Positions 8,481 through 10,105 of a DNA stretch of 10,105 nt are shown here, one piece after another. The position numbers and the translations under genes were made by a program. The stretch spans positions 42,028 through 52,132 of the forward strand of contig DDGE01000071.1 in the NCBI GenBank assembly GCA_002337545.1, given 5' to 3'. Under the pieces are notes generated by a model. The model searched no databases and was not told where the DNA came from. It worked only from the letters and a program-made list of their open reading frames with translations. This DNA comes from Phycisphaerales bacterium UBA1910 (GTDB lineage: Bacteria > Planctomycetota > Phycisphaerae > Phycisphaerales > UBA1924). How positions within the stretch are numbered: position 1 is the first letter of the stretch; each line of letters starts with the position of its first letter.

Positions 8481-8536
8481 GGACACCAGAGTTGTTTTTG
8501 GTGCCTCTAGAGAGATGAATACGGCACGGATGTGCC
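8481..8536 (+). promoter_or_regulatory. Short stems immediately upstream of the first surface-protein ribosome binding site
   Basis: CACCA (8484-8488) can pair with TGGTG (8499-8503), extended by GG/CC (8481-8482 with 8504-8505) around a bulged A. GGCAC (8523-8527) can pair with GTGCC (8532-8536) across a GGAT tetraloop, or instead with the earlier GTGCC (8501-8505). The last stem ends 11 nt before the GAGGGA element, so folding could influence ribosome access or transcript stability. The stems are short and no energy calculation was possible. Confidence 0.25.
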
Positions 8537-8561
8537 TTAAAATGGATGAGGGAAGAACAGA

Positions 8562-9266
8562 ATGAAGTATGTAGCAGCAGCAGCCATCATGGCGGCATCA
8601 ACTGGCGCTCTAGCCGGCTTTGATGCAGATTGGACCGGACTCTATGGTCGCATTGACGCGATTCGCGTTGATACGACTGGGCACGGTGGAACACTCAACG
8701 ATACTTTCAACGCCGGGCAGTTCGAGTTCGTTTACACGGATGTCGGCGGTGATCGTGGTATCGGCCAGTTTGCGGGCGGGGCATTCTCAACGTTCTGCAT
8801 CGAACTGCAGACCATCGCGAACAGCTCGACCACATACGACATCGATACGATCGCAAACGCGCCAAATCCGTCGAGCGGAAGTGGTCAGGGCCCGTACGAC
8901 AATGCAGACGAGGCAGAAGTAAGTGCGGTACTGGCTGCAGCAGTCGATCTTGGCTGGATCAACTCAGACCTCTCTGCGACTGGCTCGCTGACAAAGGATC
9001 AGGCCGCTGCTATTCAGGGCATGATCTGGAAGGTCGTCTTTGACAATGCGGATGTCACTGCGGAAACCGCAAATGTTGCCGCACAGATGGCAATCCTCGA
9101 ATCTGAGTACAACGCGAACCCCACCGGTTCAATCGATTACCTTTACGCGATGATCAGTGCTGATTCACAAGACCAGCTCTTCATCGTTCCTCTTCCGACT
9201 GCTGCATTCGCGGGTCTCGTGACCCTCGCGGGCTTCGGCGGGATCAAGCGACTTCGTCGCAGTTGA
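8562..9266 (+). CDS. Exosortase-sorted surface protein with putative Cys-Gln thioester domain (copy 1)
   Basis: The 234-residue protein has a Sec signal peptide (1-18, cleavage after ALA, mature start GFDA) and a tripartite sorting tail: VPLPT at 209-213, hydrophobic helix to about 228, then KRLRR. This is a PEP-CTERM variant, so it should be cut and anchored or released by an exosortase. The mature domain has one cysteine, C79 in FSTFCIEL, and Q152 in AAIQGMIW. These fit the (Y/F/L)C and hydrophobic-Q-x-x-hydrophobic patterns of internal thioester domains (TED/TQXA) and the FC-E ... LQxAIW signature common in PEP-CTERM proteins. The Cys-Gln gap of 73 residues is shorter than in streptococcal TEDs. 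A thioester would allow covalent attachment to amines on a matrix or surface partner; this is inferred. GAGGGA (8548-8553) fixes the start. It is followed 38 nt later by its paralogue. Confidence 0.9.
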   Translation: MKYVAAAAIMAASTGALAGFDADWTGLYGRIDAIRVDTTGHGGTLNDTFNAGQFEFVYTDVGGDRGIGQFAGGAFSTFCIELQTIANSSTTYDIDTIANAPNPSSGSGQGPYDNADEAEVSAVLAAAVDLGWINSDLSATGSLTKDQAAAIQGMIWKVVFDNADVTAETANVAAQMAILESEYNANPTGSIDYLYAMISADSQDQLFIVPLPTAAFAGLVTLAGFGGIKRLRRS

Positions 9267-9291
9267 TTGGACACGCTGGTTTCAAACACCT

Positions 9292-9297
9292 GGGAGG
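9292..9297 (+). promoter_or_regulatory. Strong ribosome binding site of surface-protein copy 2
   Basis: GGGAGG lies 7 nt before ATG 9305, a near-ideal Shine-Dalgarno and stronger than that of copy 1 (GAGGGA). The 38-nt gap between the genes contains no terminator-like hairpin, so both are probably read from one transcript, with copy 2 perhaps translated more efficiently. Confidence 0.6.
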
Positions 9298-9304
9298 GTG
9301 AGAT

Positions 9305-10012
9305 ATGAAGAATGCGATGATCACAAGTGTCATGCTTGCAGTAGCAGTTGGTTCTGCGCATGCTGGCTTTGATGCCGAGTACACGGGTATGACAGGCATT
9401 GATGGGTCTATCAATGTTGATAACACCGGAACCGGTGGCTTCATCAACATGGACTTTGATGCCGGTCACAACAACTTTGACTACACAGATGTTGGCGGAG
9501 ATCGCGGCGCTGGCCAGTTCAGTGGCGGTTCGTTCTCTACCTTCTGCATCGAGCTCCAGAATACTCTTCTCGGGTCTCGGTCGTACGATGTGACGAGCAT
9601 TCAGAACTCACCCAACCCTTCGCCCGGTAATGGGGGCCCTCAGTACGACAGTGCTGACGAAGCTGAAGTTCACGCGGTCGTCGCTGCTGCGATCCGTCTG
9701 GGTTGGATCAACTCTGACTTGAGCGCAGGTGCAAACGCGACGAACGAGCGTCTCGCAGCCATCCAGGGTCAAATCTGGAAGGTTGTCTTGGATCTTGCAG
9801 TTGTCACCGGTCACGGGACCGTTGGGTCTGAGATGCTGGCGCTCCAGAACGAGGTTTCAAACGATCCTTCTGCGACTGTTGCTGGGCTTCGTGCGATGCT
9901 TAATGCAGACTCGCAGGATCAGCTCTTCGTTGTGCCTCTTCCGACAGCGGCATTCGCAGGCCTGCTGACTCTCGGAGGACTCGCAGGAGTCAAGCGGCTT
10001 CGTCGCGCCTGA
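9305..10012 (+). CDS. Exosortase-sorted surface protein with putative Cys-Gln thioester domain (copy 2)
   Basis: This 235-residue paralogue of the preceding gene has the same layout: signal peptide 1-20 (cleavage after AHA, mature start GFDA), a Gly/Asp-rich first half, and a VPLPT (210-214), hydrophobic, KRLRR tail. The lone cysteine C81 (FSTFCIEL) and Q154 (AAIQGQIW) are again exactly 73 residues apart. Blocks kept between the copies are YTDVGGDRG, FSTFCIELQ, ADEAEV, LGWINSDLSA, IWKVV and ADSQDQLF, plus almost the whole sorting tail. The signal peptides, the 35-55 region and the 160-195 region have diverged. Preservation of the Cys/Gln pair while the rest drifts suggests that these residues matter. 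Binding target and matrix role are unknown. It is the last gene before a strong terminator. Confidence 0.9.
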   Translation: MKNAMITSVMLAVAVGSAHAGFDAEYTGMTGIDGSINVDNTGTGGFINMDFDAGHNNFDYTDVGGDRGAGQFSGGSFSTFCIELQNTLLGSRSYDVTSIQNSPNPSPGNGGPQYDSADEAEVHAVVAAAIRLGWINSDLSAGANATNERLAAIQGQIWKVVLDLAVVTGHGTVGSEMLALQNEVSNDPSATVAGLRAMLNADSQDQLFVVPLPTAAFAGLLTLGGLAGVKRLRRA

Positions 10013-10041
10013 TTCTCACCCCATAAGTTACTTCATCCGTG

Positions 10042-10073
10042 AGGGCGTCCACCAAGGACGCCCTTGCTTTTTT
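10042..10073 (+). terminator. Rho-independent terminator of the surface-protein unit
   Basis: A perfect 9-bp GC-rich stem, AGGGCGTCC (10042-10050) with GGACGCCCT (10056-10064), closes on a 5-nt ACCAA loop and is followed by TGC and a run of six T (10068-10073). It begins 30 nt after the stop of copy 2. This is the clearest terminator in the window and marks the end of the tandem pair's transcript. Confidence 0.93.
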
Positions 10074-10105
10074 ATACAACTGATTCGCGTACTCTCGATT
10101 GCCAA

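Larger units (their letters stand above)
8240..8561. other. 322-nt intergenic region, likely leader and promoter of the surface-protein pair
   Basis: No convincing gene is found here. The first part (8240-8330) has three inverted repeats; 8331-8375 is pyrimidine-rich with several T runs; 8376-8480 contains a weak promoter candidate and a perfect small dyad; 8481-8561 has short stems and the GAGGGA ribosome binding site (8548-8553, 8 nt before ATG 8562). The size and the change from EPS machinery to surface substrates suggest a transcription-unit boundary. I could not match it to a known riboswitch: the conserved c-di-GMP-I core motifs were looked for by eye and not found. Confidence 0.6.

Noticed and set aside
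8303..8518. 71-residue open frame in the intergenic region with a hydrophobic stretch
   Set aside because: It has no ribosome binding site before its ATG, overlaps the hairpin cluster, and its hydrophobic run simply reflects the T-rich tract. No recognisable motif.
8522..8536. Sigma-54-like promoter CGGCACG ... TGCC upstream of surface-protein copy 1
   Set aside because: The GG and GC elements are separated by 9 bp, one less than the strict 10 bp required, and the element is too close to the ribosome binding site.
8538..8543. TAAAAT as a -10 box for surface-protein copy 1
   Set aside because: No acceptable -35 is present at 16-18 bp, and transcription from it would start at or within the ribosome binding site.
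8240..8561. c-di-GMP riboswitch, which would suit an EPS/adhesin locus
   Set aside because: The conserved core segments and the paired tetraloop architecture could not be found by eye; only unrelated short stems are present.

Overview
The window looks like an exopolysaccharide (EPS) export operon followed by two tandem genes for exosortase-sorted surface proteins. All real genes are on the + strand. The best guess for the source is a planctomycete, possibly a Phycisphaerae-type marine bacterium. The evidence is the VPLPT-type C-terminal sorting signals, the long-sugar-transferase architecture, the very large TPR protein and the moderately high GC content. This assignment is inference; no rRNA or tRNA is present to test it.

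Region 1 (1-3724) begins with the last 19 codons of an unidentified upstream gene. An ATGA stop/start overlap joins it to a fused Wzz/BY-kinase (polysaccharide co-polymerase plus P-loop kinase, 741 aa). A second ATGA overlap leads into a 481-aa sugar transferase, the likely initiating phosphoglycosyl transferase. Region 2 (3749-8239) starts 24 nt later and is a single 1496-aa protein: an N-terminal membrane anchor followed by about 1460 residues of TPR-like helical repeat. It is probably a periplasmic scaffold belonging to the same operon.

Region 3 (8240-8561) is a 322-nt gap with no convincing gene. It holds several inverted repeats, two of which are mutually exclusive, a T-rich pyrimidine tract, one weak promoter candidate and the ribosome binding site of the next gene. 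Region 4 (8562-10012) contains two paralogous secreted proteins of 234 and 235 aa. Each has a Sec signal peptide, a single cysteine in an FCIE motif, a glutamine exactly 73 residues later in an IQGxIW motif, and a C-terminal VPLPT + hydrophobic helix + KRLRR sorting tail. The Cys/Gln pair matches the pattern of internal-thioester (TED/TQXA-like) domains of covalent surface adhesins. A clear rho-independent terminator (10042-10073) closes this unit.

Taken together, the first genes would start, polymerise, length-control and export an EPS. The last two would supply proteins that are processed by an exosortase outside this window, and that could react covalently with amines on matrix or surface partners. 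The thioester idea is the most interesting lead and is untested. No mobile element, CRISPR array or RNA gene was seen.
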